Assembly (NCBI GenBank): GCA_016741995.1
Contig: JACVCO010000010.1
Span: 1-64,000, forward strand
Direction of reading: 5' to 3'
Length of the DNA stretch: 64,000 nucleotides
Source of the DNA: Hydrogenophaga sp.
GTDB taxonomy: Bacteria; Pseudomonadota; Gammaproteobacteria; Burkholderiales; Burkholderiaceae_C
Shown piece after piece: positions 54,507-63,334 of this stretch (its first letter is position 1; every line of letters begins with the position of its first letter). Below the pieces are notes generated by a model. That model was not told the origin of the DNA. It made no database searches and saw only the letters and a list, made by a program, of their open reading frames with translations. The position numbers and the translations under genes were made by a program.

Positions 54507-55178
54507 ATGAGCATGTCCACCCCCTTGCGCGACACCCTGCTGAACCGTTTGCAGACCGGCCACTGGCGTGCCGGCGACCGCCTGCCCACCGAGCGCGAGC
54601 TCTCGGCCAGCTTCGGCGTGAGCCGCACCACCGTGCGCAAGGCGCTGCTCGATCTCAAGCAACAGGGCCTGATCGAGCAGACCGTGGGCAGCGGCACCTA
54701 CGTGGCCGAGCACGCGAGCGCGCGGCTGGGCCACCGCGTGGCACACGATTCGTCACAGCACACCAGCCCGGCCGCGTTGATGGAGGCGCGGCTCGCGCTG
54801 GAGCCGGCCATCATCGAGATGGCGATCCGCAACGCCAACGCGGCCGACCTGCAGCGCATGGAGGCTTGCTGCACCGAAGCCGAGAACGCGCAGACGCTGG
54901 AAGCCTTCGAGCACTGGGACGCCGAACTGCACCAGGCGATCGCCGACGCCGCGCACAACAGCTTCGTGGCCAATGTGTTCGGCCTGATGAAGACCGTGCG
55001 CGCGCAGGGCGACTGGGGCCAGCTCAAGAAGAAGAGCGTGACACCCGAGCGCCGGCTGGCCTACCAGGCCGAGCACCGCGAGATCGTGAACGCTTTGCGC
55101 GATCGGGACGCAGCGCGTGCGCGTGAGCACACGCTGGCCCACCTGCTGCACGTGCGGCAAAACCTGCTGGGTTACTAG
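54507..55178 (+). CDS. GntR-family (FadR subfamily) transcriptional regulator
   Basis: A 223-residue regulator. The winged helix-turn-helix is at residues 1-70 (DRLPTERELSASFGVSRTTVRKALLDL is the core region). The FCD ligand domain follows with metal-binding residues in ELHQAIADAAHN and HREIVNALRDRD. ATG 54507 is preferred over the upstream in-frame start at 54480. It likely controls the divergent FAH-Bug operon. Its TAG stop overlaps the stop of the convergent urea-carboxylase-type gene (shared CTAG). Confidence 0.87.
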   Translation: MSMSTPLRDTLLNRLQTGHWRAGDRLPTERELSASFGVSRTTVRKALLDLKQQGLIEQTVGSGTYVAEHASARLGHRVAHDSSQHTSPAALMEARLALEPAIIEMAIRNANAADLQRMEACCTEAENAQTLEAFEHWDAELHQAIADAAHNSFVANVFGLMKTVRAQGDWGQLKKKSVTPERRLAYQAEHREIVNALRDRDAARAREHTLAHLLHVRQNLLGY

Positions 55179-58100
55179 GCTTCCTCGATCACCACCACGC
55201 ACTGGCCCGCGCGCACCGGTGTGCCGGGCTGTGCGCGCACTTCACGCACGATGCCGTTGCAAGGCGCGTCGAGCGAGATCTCCATCTTCATCGACTCCAG
55301 CACCACGAGCACATCGCCCTCGGCCACACGCTGGCCCGGTTGCACCTGCACCTGCCAGAGGTTGCCGGCGATGAGCGCCTCGATGGCGCGCTGGCCCACG
55401 GCCAGCGGCGCGTCGTCACCGCTGTCGGCCACCGCCTCTTCGGCCTCGAAGTGGGCCTGGCCGGTGTCGATCCAGCGTTGGCGCTCGGCGTCGAAGGCCG
55501 CGCGCTGCGTGGCGCGGAACGCGGCGATGCCCTCGGCCTCGCGCGCGAGAAAGGCCTGGTAGTCGCTCAACGAGAGCGTGCTGTCCTCGATCCGCAGTTC
55601 ATGCCGGCCGAGCGGGAAGTCGCGGCGGATGCGCTGCAGTTCCTCCGCGCTCACCGGATGGAAGCGGATCTGATCGAAGAAGCGCAGCAGCCAGGGCTGG
55701 CCGCCGAAGGCCTTCACCTCGCGGTAGCGGTTCCACATCTGCAGCGTGCGGCCCACGAACTGGTAGCCACCCGGGCCTTCCATGCCATAGACACACAGGT
55801 AGGCGCCGCCGATGCCCACGGAGTTCTCGGCCGTCCAGGTGCGCGCGGGGTTGTACTTGGTGGTGACGAGGCGGTGGCGCGGATCGAGCGGCGTGGCCAC
55901 GGGCGCGCCCAGGTAGACGTCCCCCAGGCCCATCACCAGGTAGCTGGCCTCGAACACGGTGCGGTGCACGGCGTCCAGGTCGGGCAGGTCGTTGATGCGG
56001 CGGATGAACTCGAGGTTGCTCGGGCACCAGGGCGCGTCCTTGCGCACCGTGGTCATGTACTTCTCGATCGCGAGCTGGCAGGCGGGGTCGTCCCACGACA
56101 GCGGCAGGTGCACGACGCGCGAGGGCACGGTGAGGTTCTGCGCCGCGCACACCGCATCCCATTCGCCGGCCACCGTGGCCAGCAGCGTGGGCAGGCCCAA
56201 CGTCTCGGGCTGGTAGTGCACCTGCAGCGAGCGGATGCCCGGCGTCAGGTCGATCACACCGGGCAGCGCCTTGGCCTGCAGCGCCTGCATGAGCGCATGC
56301 GCGCGAAAGCGCAGCACCAGATCGAGCTCGGGCGCGCCGATCTCGAGCAGCAGGTGCGTGTCGCCGCTCAGCCGAGCCACCAGGCGGCGGTCCCCGTCGC
56401 CGATGTCGAGCACCACCGGCGAGGCCGGCGGCAAGGCCTGCCATTCGATGGCCTGCGCGCTCAGGGTTTCGCACTCGCGGCGGCGTGCGTGCGCGAGCCG
56501 CCGCGCGGTGGCGATGTCCACCGGCACGAAGCGGACCTTGTCGCCCGCCTTGAGCTGGCCGAGCTGCCAGAGGTCCGCCTCGATCACCGTGACCGGGCAG
56601 ACGAAGCCGCCGAGGCTGGGGCCGTCGGGGCCGAGGATCACGGGCATGTCGCCCGTGAAATCCACCGCGCCGATGGCGTAGGGGTTGTCGTGGATGTTCG
56701 AGGGGTGCAGGCCGGCCTCGCCACCGCTCTCGCGCGCCCATTCGGGTTGCGGGCCGATCAGGCGCACGCCGGTGCGGCTGGAGTTGAAGTGCACTTCCCA
56801 GTCGGTGGCCAGGAAGGTCCGGATGTAGGCCGCGCTGAAGTACTCGGGCGCGCCGTGCGGCCCGTAGATCACGCGCAGCGTGCGCACCGCGGGCAGCGGC
56901 GTGCACAGGGCCTCGGGCAGTGCGGCTCCGGCGCGGTTGTCGGCCAGGGGCGCGAGGTGCAGCACGTCGCCGGTGCGCAGCGCGCGGCCCGCGTGGCCAC
57001 CGAACTGGCCGAGCGTGAAGGTGCTTTTGCTGCCCAGGTAGTCGGGCAGTTGAAGGCCGCCGCGCAGCGCGAGGTAGCTGCGCGCGCCCGCACCCGCGAT
57101 GCGGCCCAGCGCCAGCGTGCTGCCGGCCGCGACGAACAGCGTGCGGTCCATGGCCTGCGCCGCACCGTCGAGCGCCACCGCCAGGGGTGCGCCCGTGATC
57201 GCGACCACCGCGTCGGTGTGGAAGCGCAGCGTGGGGCCGTTCATGGTGATTTCCAGGCCCGCCGCGCCTTCGGCATTGCCGAGCAGGCGGTTGGCCAGGC
57301 GCAGCGCGCGGTCGTCCATCGGGCCCGAGGGCGGCACGCCCACCGCCCAGTAGCCCAGGCGGCCGGGCACGTCCTGCACGGTGGTTTGTGTGCCGGCGCC
57401 CAGCACCTCCAGCGTGTGGGCGCGGTAGCGCAGGCCCTCGAGGCAACGCGTCCAGGGCGCGCCGCTGGCGAAGGGCGTGTCGGCGAGGATCTGGCGCAGG
57501 TAAGCGCGGTTGTTTTCCACACCGTAGAGCCGTGTGCGTTCGAGCGCGCCATCCAGCGTGGCGCGGGCCGCGTCGCGGTCGGGTCCCCAGGCGATCAGCT
57601 TGGCGATCAGGGGATCGAACGTGGGTGGGATCTCGCAGCCGGCCTCGACCCAGGTGTCGATGCGCAGGGCGCGGCCATCGGCCGGCGGGAAATCGACCTG
57701 GGTGAGCAGGCCGGGGCTGGGCTGGAAATCGCGGCCCGGGTCTTCGGCGTAGAGGCGGGCCTGGATCGCATGGCCGCGCGGCTGCAGCGAGGCAGCGAGC
57801 GTGTCCAGCGGCGGCAGCACGCCCGCGGCGAGCTCGATCATCCAGCGCACCAGGTCCACGCCCCACACCTGTTCGGTCACGCCGTGCTCCACCTGTAGGC
57901 GCGTGTTCACCTCGAGGAAGTAGAAGCGCTGCGCGGCCGCGTCGTAGACGAATTCGACCGTGCCCGCGCTGCGGTAGTTCACGGCCCTGGCGAGCGCGAT
58001 CGCGGCTTCGCACAGAGCCAGCTCCATGCCGGCGGGCAGGTTCGGCGCGGGCGTTTCCTCCAGCACCTTCTGGTTGCGCCGCTGCACCGAGCAGTCGCGC

Positions 58101-58786
58101 ACGCCCAGGGCCAGCACCGCGCCGCGGCCGTCACCGAAGACCTGCACCTCCAGGTGGCGCGCGCGCTCGATGTATTTCTCGATGAACACGCCGGCGTCGC
58201 TGAAGTTGTTCTGCCCCAGGCGTTTGACGGCTTCGAAGGCGTCGCTCAGTTCCGCGTCGGAGCGGCACACGCGCATGCCGATGCCGCCGCCGCCCGCGGT
58301 GCTCTTGAGCATCACGGGGTAGCCGACCTCGCCGGCCGCGCGCAGCGCGTGCGCCAGGCTGTCGAGCAGGCCGGTGCCTTCGAGCATGGGCACGCCCTGT
58401 TCTTTCGCCAGCGCGCGGGCCGTGTGCTTGAGCCCGAACACGCGCAGTTGCTCGGGCGTGGGGCCGACGAAGGCGATGCCTGCGGCTTCACAGGCTTCGG
58501 CGAAGGCCGCGTTCTCGGAGAGAAAGCCGTAGCCCGGGTGGATGGCCGTGGCGCCGCTGGCGCGCGCGGCGGCGAGGATCTTGTCCACCGCGAGGTAGGT
58601 GGTGGCCGCGGGGCCGTCGCCCAGGCCGTGGGCCTCGTCGGCCTGTTGCACGTGCAGGCTGGCTGCGTCGGCCTCGGCGTACACGGCCACGCCTTGCACC
58701 TGGAGGGCGCGCAGCGTGCGCAGGATGCGGCAGGCGATGGCGCCGCGGTTGGCGATGAGGAGCTTGTTGAACAGGCGTTGCGACAT
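55175..58786 (-). CDS. Guanidine carboxylase (urea carboxylase-type biotin enzyme)
   Basis: A 1203-residue multidomain enzyme. Order: biotin carboxylase at the N-terminus (KLLIANRGAIACRILR, GGGGIGMRV, FLEVNTRLQVEHGVTE), then an allophanate hydrolase-2-like region (KipA: VPPSGPMDDRALRLAN), then KipI-like, and a biotinyl domain at the end (LESMKMEISLDAPC with the biotin Lys). Such enzymes were long called urea carboxylase. Those behind a guanidine-I riboswitch and next to DUF1989 genes are now known to carboxylate guanidine. The whole gene set lies behind that riboswitch here, so guanidine is the more likely substrate. The usual allophanate hydrolase gene does not follow; the next gene is a convergent regulator. 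The ATG 58786 start is set by the family N-terminus. Confidence 0.9.
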   Translation of the reverse strand: MSQRLFNKLLIANRGAIACRILRTLRALQVQGVAVYAEADAASLHVQQADEAHGLGDGPAATTYLAVDKILAAARASGATAIHPGYGFLSENAAFAEACEAAGIAFVGPTPEQLRVFGLKHTARALAKEQGVPMLEGTGLLDSLAHALRAAGEVGYPVMLKSTAGGGGIGMRVCRSDAELSDAFEAVKRLGQNNFSDAGVFIEKYIERARHLEVQVFGDGRGAVLALGVRDCSVQRRNQKVLEETPAPNLPAGMELALCEAAIALARAVNYRSAGTVEFVYDAAAQRFYFLEVNTRLQVEHGVTEQVWGVDLVRWMIELAAGVLPPLDTLAASLQPRGHAIQARLYAEDPGRDFQPSPGLLTQVDFPPADGRALRIDTWVEAGCEIPPTFDPLIAKLIAWGPDRDAARATLDGALERTRLYGVENNRAYLRQILADTPFASGAPWTRCLEGLRYRAHTLEVLGAGTQTTVQDVPGRLGYWAVGVPPSGPMDDRALRLANRLLGNAEGAAGLEITMNGPTLRFHTDAVVAITGAPLAVALDGAAQAMDRTLFVAAGSTLALGRIAGAGARSYLALRGGLQLPDYLGSKSTFTLGQFGGHAGRALRTGDVLHLAPLADNRAGAALPEALCTPLPAVRTLRVIYGPHGAPEYFSAAYIRTFLATDWEVHFNSSRTGVRLIGPQPEWARESGGEAGLHPSNIHDNPYAIGAVDFTGDMPVILGPDGPSLGGFVCPVTVIEADLWQLGQLKAGDKVRFVPVDIATARRLAHARRRECETLSAQAIEWQALPPASPVVLDIGDGDRRLVARLSGDTHLLLEIGAPELDLVLRFRAHALMQALQAKALPGVIDLTPGIRSLQVHYQPETLGLPTLLATVAGEWDAVCAAQNLTVPSRVVHLPLSWDDPACQLAIEKYMTTVRKDAPWCPSNLEFIRRINDLPDLDAVHRTVFEASYLVMGLGDVYLGAPVATPLDPRHRLVTTKYNPARTWTAENSVGIGGAYLCVYGMEGPGGYQFVGRTLQMWNRYREVKAFGGQPWLLRFFDQIRFHPVSAEELQRIRRDFPLGRHELRIEDSTLSLSDYQAFLAREAEGIAAFRATQRAAFDAERQRWIDTGQAHFEAEEAVADSGDDAPLAVGQRAIEALIAGNLWQVQVQPGQRVAEGDVLVVLESMKMEISLDAPCNGIVREVRAQPGTPVRAGQCVVVIEEA

Positions 58787-58866
58787 GCGGTGTGTCTCGC
58801 TGCAGCGGGCCGTCCCGCGGGGTCGGGTGCGCACCATGGCCGTCCATGGCGGGGGCGGGCGCCCGG

Positions 58867-58947
58867 TCAGTGCTTGCGTGTCGGCGGTGGGTAGCGGTGT
58901 GCGCGCGCCTGCAGGCCTTGTCGCAGCGCGTGCCAGAACCGGCGCAT
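58867..58947 (-). CDS. Possible 26-aa small ORF coupled to the second DUF1989 gene
   Basis: ATG 58947 shares its A with the TGA stop of the preceding gene (TGATG), the usual coupling junction, and opens a basic 26-residue peptide [19 protein letters not shown] followed by PPPTRKH. A longer variant may start at 58956. It fills part of the 160-bp gap before the carboxylase gene. No family is recognised. Confidence 0.35.
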   Translation of the reverse strand: MRRFWHALRQGLQARAHRYPPPTRKH

Positions 58948-59582
58948 CAGTTCCATACCAGCACCTCCGCGGGGGTCGGGTTCCAGCCGTTGCAGGGGTT
59001 GTTGAGCTGTGGGCAGTTGGAGATCAGCACGATCACGTCCATCTCGGCCTTGAGTTCCACGTACTTGCCAGGCGCGGACAGGCCGTCCTCGAACGTGAGG
59101 CCGCCCTCGGGCGTGACCGGCACGTTCATGAAGAAGTTGATGTTGGCGCCGATGTCGCGTTTGTCGAGGCGGCCGTCGTGCAGGCAGGCGCGCAGGAAGT
59201 TGTCCCGGCAGCTGTGCATGTAGCGTTTGTCGAGTGCATAGCGCACCGTGTTGCTCTCCTGGGCGCAGGCGCCGCCCAGGGTGTCGTGGCGCCCGCAGGT
59301 GTCGGCCACGATGGTGAGCAGCGGCCGGCCGAGGTTGGAGTACAGGACGCTGCCGGTGGTGAGGTAGACCTCGTTCTGTCGGCGCAGCGTGCGCTGCGCG
59401 TCGTAGCGTTCGCGCGGCGCGTGCGCGTTGTAGAACAGGGTGTCGATGGCCTGGTTGCCTTCGAGGTCGAGCAGGCGCAGGGTCTGGCCGGCCTTCACCT
59501 CGAACAGGCAAGGCTCGCCCGCGGGAATGACGTGGCGGAACACCGCGTCGTCGGGCTGCAGTGGGCTGTGGGTCAGGTTCAT
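58947..59582 (-). CDS. cgdB: DUF1989 protein, carboxyguanidine deiminase subunit (urea amidolyase-associated protein 2)
   Basis: A 211-residue DUF1989-family protein ([51 protein letters not shown]). Together with the following gene it corresponds to UAAP1/UAAP2, shown in Pseudomonas to form the carboxyguanidine deiminase CgdAB that turns carboxyguanidine into allophanate and ammonia. It starts 8 bp after the UAAP1 stop. Which is the A and which the B subunit is taken from the usual order. Confidence 0.82.
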   Translation of the reverse strand: MNLTHSPLQPDDAVFRHVIPAGEPCLFEVKAGQTLRLLDLEGNQAIDTLFYNAHAPRERYDAQRTLRRQNEVYLTTGSVLYSNLGRPLLTIVADTCGRHDTLGGACAQESNTVRYALDKRYMHSCRDNFLRACLHDGRLDKRDIGANINFFMNVPVTPEGGLTFEDGLSAPGKYVELKAEMDVIVLISNCPQLNNPCNGWNPTPAEVLVWN

Positions 59583-59590
59583 GGCAAACC

Positions 59591-60325
59591 TCAGCGCTGG
59601 AAGCGTTCGGTGTTGTGCAGGGCGCGCGCGTTCTCGCCGCGCGAAGCGCGGAACGCCGCGGTGAGGGTGTCGGCCGGTGCCTCGTGCCAGCTCAGGTGCA
59701 CGGGCTTCGGTGCGTAGCGCGGGTCCGGGTCCATGGGGTGCTGCAGCGCGGTGAGCACGACCAGCGTGTCCATGGGTGCGTAGAGCGCCACTTGGCTGCC
59801 GGCTTTCGAGTGGTCGGGCACGAAGTGGAAGCCGCCATCGCCGTCCACCGTGACCTTGCTGAACAGGTTCACCACCATCAGCAGGTCGGGCAGGTCCAGG
59901 TTCCATTTGCCCATCTCGACCAGCAGGTTGTCGTGGCCGTTGCGGTGGAAGCCGTTGCGCAGTTCCTGGTAGCGGCCCGCGCCGTACTTCTGCTCCACCT
60001 CGGCCGCGTCGAGCACGCCGCCCAGGCTGTCGTGCCAGCCGCAGGTGTCGGCGCTGAGGATGGCTAGCACGCGGCCCATGTCGGAATAGAGTCCGTGGCC
60101 GGTGGTGAGCCGGGCTGTGTGCTGGCCCTTCAGTGTGTCGGGCAGGTTCAGGCGTTCGCTGGGCTGGTGCGCGTTGAGCAGCATCAGGCTCACGTTGGCG
60201 CCGCCATCGGTGTCGGTGAGGCGCAGCGTCTGGCCGCGCTTGAGGATGAACGAGGTGTGACCGCCGCCGGGCACGGTCTCCTCGTACAGCGTGGCCTGCA
60301 GGGCCAGGTTGTCTTCAGTGGGCAT
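59591..60325 (-). CDS. cgdA: DUF1989 protein, carboxyguanidine deiminase subunit (urea amidolyase-associated protein 1)
   Basis: A 244-residue DUF1989-family paralogue ([51 protein letters not shown]). Cys and His in the CGWHD motif and the similar CGRHD motif of the partner are likely metal/active-site residues. Start ATG 60325 overlaps the end of the ATPase gene by 11 bp. Confidence 0.82.
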   Translation of the reverse strand: MPTEDNLALQATLYEETVPGGGHTSFILKRGQTLRLTDTDGGANVSLMLLNAHQPSERLNLPDTLKGQHTARLTTGHGLYSDMGRVLAILSADTCGWHDSLGGVLDAAEVEQKYGAGRYQELRNGFHRNGHDNLLVEMGKWNLDLPDLLMVVNLFSKVTVDGDGGFHFVPDHSKAGSQVALYAPMDTLVVLTALQHPMDPDPRYAPKPVHLSWHEAPADTLTAAFRASRGENARALHNTERFQR

Positions 60326-61127
60326 GGAGGGTCTCGGTGAAGGGGGCGCCCGCGCGCTGTTGCACATGGGCCAGCGCGGCCATGGCCTCTTCGCGCACGG
60401 CGCGCCGGTCCTGGTTCAGGCGGATGTCGTAGGTGATGCGTGCGCCGTAGGCCTGCGGTGCCTGCGGGTCGACGCGCACCTTGTCGAAAACCAGCAGGCG
60501 CGTGCCGAGGGTGAAGCCCTCGCTGAGGTCGTGCGTGACCATGAAGACGGTCAACCCGGTCTCGCGCCAGAGTTCGAGCAGCAGGGCGTGCATGTCCTTG
60601 CGGATGCCGGGGTCGAGCGCACCGAAGGGTTCGTCGAGCAGCAGCATGCGCGGGCGCGCAATGAGCGCTTGCGCGATGGCCAGGCGCTGCTGCATGCCGC
60701 CGGAGAGCTGGCTCGGGTACTTGTTCAAGGCCTGGCCCAGGCCCACGCGCTGGAGCATGGCCTCGGCGTGCGCGCGGGCCTCGCGTTTGGCGTCGCCGAA
60801 CAGGCGGCCCCACAGCGGCGCGCGCGGCAGCTCCAGGCCGATGGCCACGTTGTCGAGCACGTTCAGGTGCGGGAACACCGAGTAGCGCTGGAACACCACG
60901 CCACGGCTGGCATCGGGCTCGGCGCGCAAGGGCGCGCCTTGCAGCAGCAGCCGGCCTTTGCTGGGTGTTTCCTGCCCGAGCAGCAGCCGCAGGAAGGTGG
61001 ATTTGCCGCAACCCGATGCGCCCACCAGGGTGCAGAACTCGCCTTCGTCCACCTGCAGGTTCAGGCGCTCGAGCAAGACGTGGTCGCCGTAGCGCTGCCA
61101 GACGTTCTGGATGTCGATGTAGCTCAT
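60315..61127 (-). CDS. ABC transporter ATP-binding protein of the guanidine cluster
   Basis: A 270-residue NitT/TauT-type ATPase: Walker A GASGCGKST, signature LSGGMQQRLAIAQAL, Walker B LLLDEPFGALDP, H-loop VTHD. The C-terminal part is extended (about 50 residues, YGARITYDIRLNQDRRAVRE), as in urea-carboxylase-linked transporters. Part of a five-gene run with permease, binding protein and DUF1989 genes. Confidence 0.9.
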   Translation of the reverse strand: MSYIDIQNVWQRYGDHVLLERLNLQVDEGEFCTLVGASGCGKSTFLRLLLGQETPSKGRLLLQGAPLRAEPDASRGVVFQRYSVFPHLNVLDNVAIGLELPRAPLWGRLFGDAKREARAHAEAMLQRVGLGQALNKYPSQLSGGMQQRLAIAQALIARPRMLLLDEPFGALDPGIRKDMHALLLELWRETGLTVFMVTHDLSEGFTLGTRLLVFDKVRVDPQAPQAYGARITYDIRLNQDRRAVREEAMAALAHVQQRAGAPFTETLHAH

Positions 61128-61936
61128 GGCGAAGCCTCCGCCCAGGGGAAGGCGCGCCGATGCAGCCAGCGCAGGCCCCAGTCCATCAGCCAGGCGAGCA
61201 GGGTGATCCACACCACGTAGGGCAGGATCACGTCCATCGACAGGTAGCGCCGCACCAGGAAGATGCGGTAGCCCAGGCCCGCGGTGGACGAGATGGCCTC
61301 GGCCGAGATGAGGAACAGCCAAGCCGAGCCGAGCATGAGGCGCAGCGAGACCAGCAGGCGCGCCAGCAGCGGCGGCAACACCACGCGCAGCACCGTCGTC
61401 CAGCTGTTGGCGCCCAGGGTCTGCGCCTTCACCAGCAGCTCGGGCGGCAGTTCACGGGCGCGCTGCTCCAGGTCGCGCGCCAGGATCGGCGTGATGCCGA
61501 TGACGATGAGCATGACCTTGGAGAGTTCGTCGAGCCCGAAGACGATGAACAGGATGGGCAGGATGGCCAGCGGCGGCACCATGGAGGCGAGCGCCATCAG
61601 TGGCGAGAGGCTGGCGCGCAGCAACGGGAAGGCGCCCGCGGCCACGCCCAGGGCCAGGCCGATCGCCGCCGCCAGGCCCATGCCCAGGCCCAGGCGCTTC
61701 AGGCTGGCCAGGGTGTCGCTCCACAGCAGCACCTCGCCCGTGCGCGGGTCTTCGCTGAAGGCCATGCGCTGCACCGCCTCGGCCATCTGCGCCGCGCTGG
61801 GCAGCAGCTTGTCCTCCGGGTTGTCGGCCAGGCGCATGGCCGAACCCATGGCGTAGGCCATCACCAGCAGGATCAGCGGCAGCAGCACGAGCAGCAGCCG
61901 GCCGCCCCGCGTGGGTTGGCGGTTGATGAAGCGCAT
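61124..61936 (-). CDS. ABC transporter permease of the guanidine cluster
   Basis: A 270-residue permease with about six membrane segments and the BPD-permease EAA-like loop (ELPPELLVKAQTLGANSWTTV). It overlaps the ATPase gene start (ATGA) and lies 9 bp downstream of the binding protein gene. Confidence 0.9.
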   Translation of the reverse strand: MRFINRQPTRGGRLLLVLLPLILLVMAYAMGSAMRLADNPEDKLLPSAAQMAEAVQRMAFSEDPRTGEVLLWSDTLASLKRLGLGMGLAAAIGLALGVAAGAFPLLRASLSPLMALASMVPPLAILPILFIVFGLDELSKVMLIVIGITPILARDLEQRARELPPELLVKAQTLGANSWTTVLRVVLPPLLARLLVSLRLMLGSAWLFLISAEAISSTAGLGYRIFLVRRYLSMDVILPYVVWITLLAWLMDWGLRWLHRRAFPWAEASP

Positions 61937-61945
61937 GGCCAGGGC

Positions 61946-63004
61946 TTAGAGCTTGCCGTCGACGGCAAGGCGCAGGTAGGTGGCGTCGAAGCGCAGCTTG
62001 GTGTTGGCCTTGCTGCCGTTCACCGCGCCGCCGGGGAAGGCCACGCCGATCGCGTCGGCGCTGCGCGCGCCCTGGCCCAGCAGGCCCTTGTCGAACGAGA
62101 AGCGCGACACGCGGCCCATGGTCTCGGCCAGCTTGGGGCTGGTGACGAAGGCCAGTGCCTCGGCGGGCGTGTGGAACAGCGCCGTGGTCTTGAGCTGGGC
62201 CTTGTAGCCGGCGAGGTCGGTGCCCGAGGCCTTGGCCATGTGCGTGAGCGCGGCCTCGTTGTTGGCCTTCATCAGCGCCATCACCTCGAACCAGGCGCCG
62301 GTGAGGGCCTTGCCCAGCGCAGGGTTGTCTTTCAGCGTGGCGGTGTTCACCACCATCATGTCGATGATCTCGCCCGGCACCTGGCTCGAATCGAACACGG
62401 CCGAGCTGTCGGGTGTGGCGGCGATGGCGGCGAGCTGCGGGTTCCAGGCCACGGCGGCTTTCACCGCGGGCGTGGCGAAGGCGGCCACGATGTCGGCGTC
62501 GGAGGTGTTGACCACCTTCACGTCGCGCTCGCGCAGGCCGGCCTTCTCCAGGCCGCGCGCCAGCAGGTAGTGCGACACGGACAGCTCGACCAGGTTGATG
62601 TTCAAGCCCTTGAGGTCCTTCACCGACTTGCCCTTGCCCTTGAGCACGATGCCGTCGTTGCCGTTGGAGAAGCTGCTGGCGATCAGGGCCGTGCTGTCCA
62701 CGCCACCGGCGGCGGGAATGGTCAGCGCGTCCATGTTGGTCATGGTGCAGCCGTCGAACTGGCCGGCGGTGTACTGGTTGATCGACTCGACGTAGTCGTT
62801 GAGTTGCGTGACCTTGATCTGGATGCCGTTCTTCTTGGCCCACTTGTCGACGATGCCTTGCGCCTGGGCGTAGTCCCAGGGCATCCAGCCGGCATAGATC
62901 GTCCAGCAGACGTTGAATTGGGTCTTGGTGGCGGCATGGGCGGGGATGGCGGCGAACCCCGCAAGCGCACAGGCCAGGGCGGCCAGCGAACGGCGCAGAA
63001 GCAT
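61946..63004 (-). CDS. ABC transporter substrate-binding protein (NMT1/ThiY-like), guanidine cluster
   Basis: A 352-residue periplasmic binding protein with signal peptide residues 1-24 (LAALACALAGFAAIPAHA). Typical parts: FNVCWTIYAGWMPWDYA, DGCTMTNMDALTIPAAGG and VKAAVAWNPQL. Usually annotated as putative urea ABC transporter binding protein. As the first gene behind the guanidine-I riboswitch it more likely binds guanidine or a relative. Confidence 0.88.
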   Translation of the reverse strand: MLLRRSLAALACALAGFAAIPAHAATKTQFNVCWTIYAGWMPWDYAQAQGIVDKWAKKNGIQIKVTQLNDYVESINQYTAGQFDGCTMTNMDALTIPAAGGVDSTALIASSFSNGNDGIVLKGKGKSVKDLKGLNINLVELSVSHYLLARGLEKAGLRERDVKVVNTSDADIVAAFATPAVKAAVAWNPQLAAIAATPDSSAVFDSSQVPGEIIDMMVVNTATLKDNPALGKALTGAWFEVMALMKANNEAALTHMAKASGTDLAGYKAQLKTTALFHTPAEALAFVTSPKLAETMGRVSRFSFDKGLLGQGARSADAIGVAFPGGAVNGSKANTKLRFDATYLRLAVDGKL

Positions 63005-63063
63005 GATGGACTCTCCAGTTGATTGACGGACGACTTGGGAGCAGCACCCACCACCCTGTGGTG

Positions 63064-63165
63064 TGCCATCTCCCGGGCTTTTGTCCCGCCGTGTAACCTC
63101 GACTGGAGGTCGCCAGCTCTCGGACCAGACACCCGCTTGCGCGGACCGGAACCCTAGCCAGCCAT
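63064..63165 (-). ncRNA. Guanidine-I riboswitch (ykkC class)
   Basis: On the minus strand the conserved ykkC blocks stand in the right order: CTAGGGTTCCGG, then GGTCCGAGAG, then ACACGGCGGGACAAAAGCCC followed by GGGAGA. They lie 60-160 bases before the ATG of the binding protein gene at 63004. Downstream a GCACACCAC/GTGGTGGGTGC hairpin and a CTCCC that can pair with the GGGAG of the aptamer could form the switching part. This RNA turns on guanidine transport and degradation genes when guanidine is bound, and fits the whole operon behind it. Confidence 0.93.
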
Positions 63166-63277
63166 TCAGGAATCAGACCGCAAGGTGCTGCCCCCCGGCC
63201 GAAGAGCATGCAAACCGTGTGCCAGGCGAAACACCGCCGCCGGCACGCTTTTCGTTCGATTCACGCGTGGGGCGCGT

Positions 63278-63308
63278 GGCGCCATGCACCAACCCAAGGC
63301 ATGGCGCC
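63278..63308. terminator. Perfect 10-bp inverted repeat after the AEC transporter gene
   Basis: GGCGCCATGC / GCATGGCGCC with an 11-base loop, 27 bp past the stop codon of the minus-strand transporter gene. No T run follows; a weak or factor-dependent terminator is likely. Confidence 0.45.
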
Positions 63309-63334
63309 GCCGAGGCCGACCGCTTTGGTGCGGA

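Noticed and set aside
63278-63308. The 10-bp inverted repeat as part of the guanidine riboswitch.
   Set aside because: It lies more than 110 bp upstream of the aptamer start and next to the stop of the AEC transporter gene, so it belongs to that gene's 3' end.
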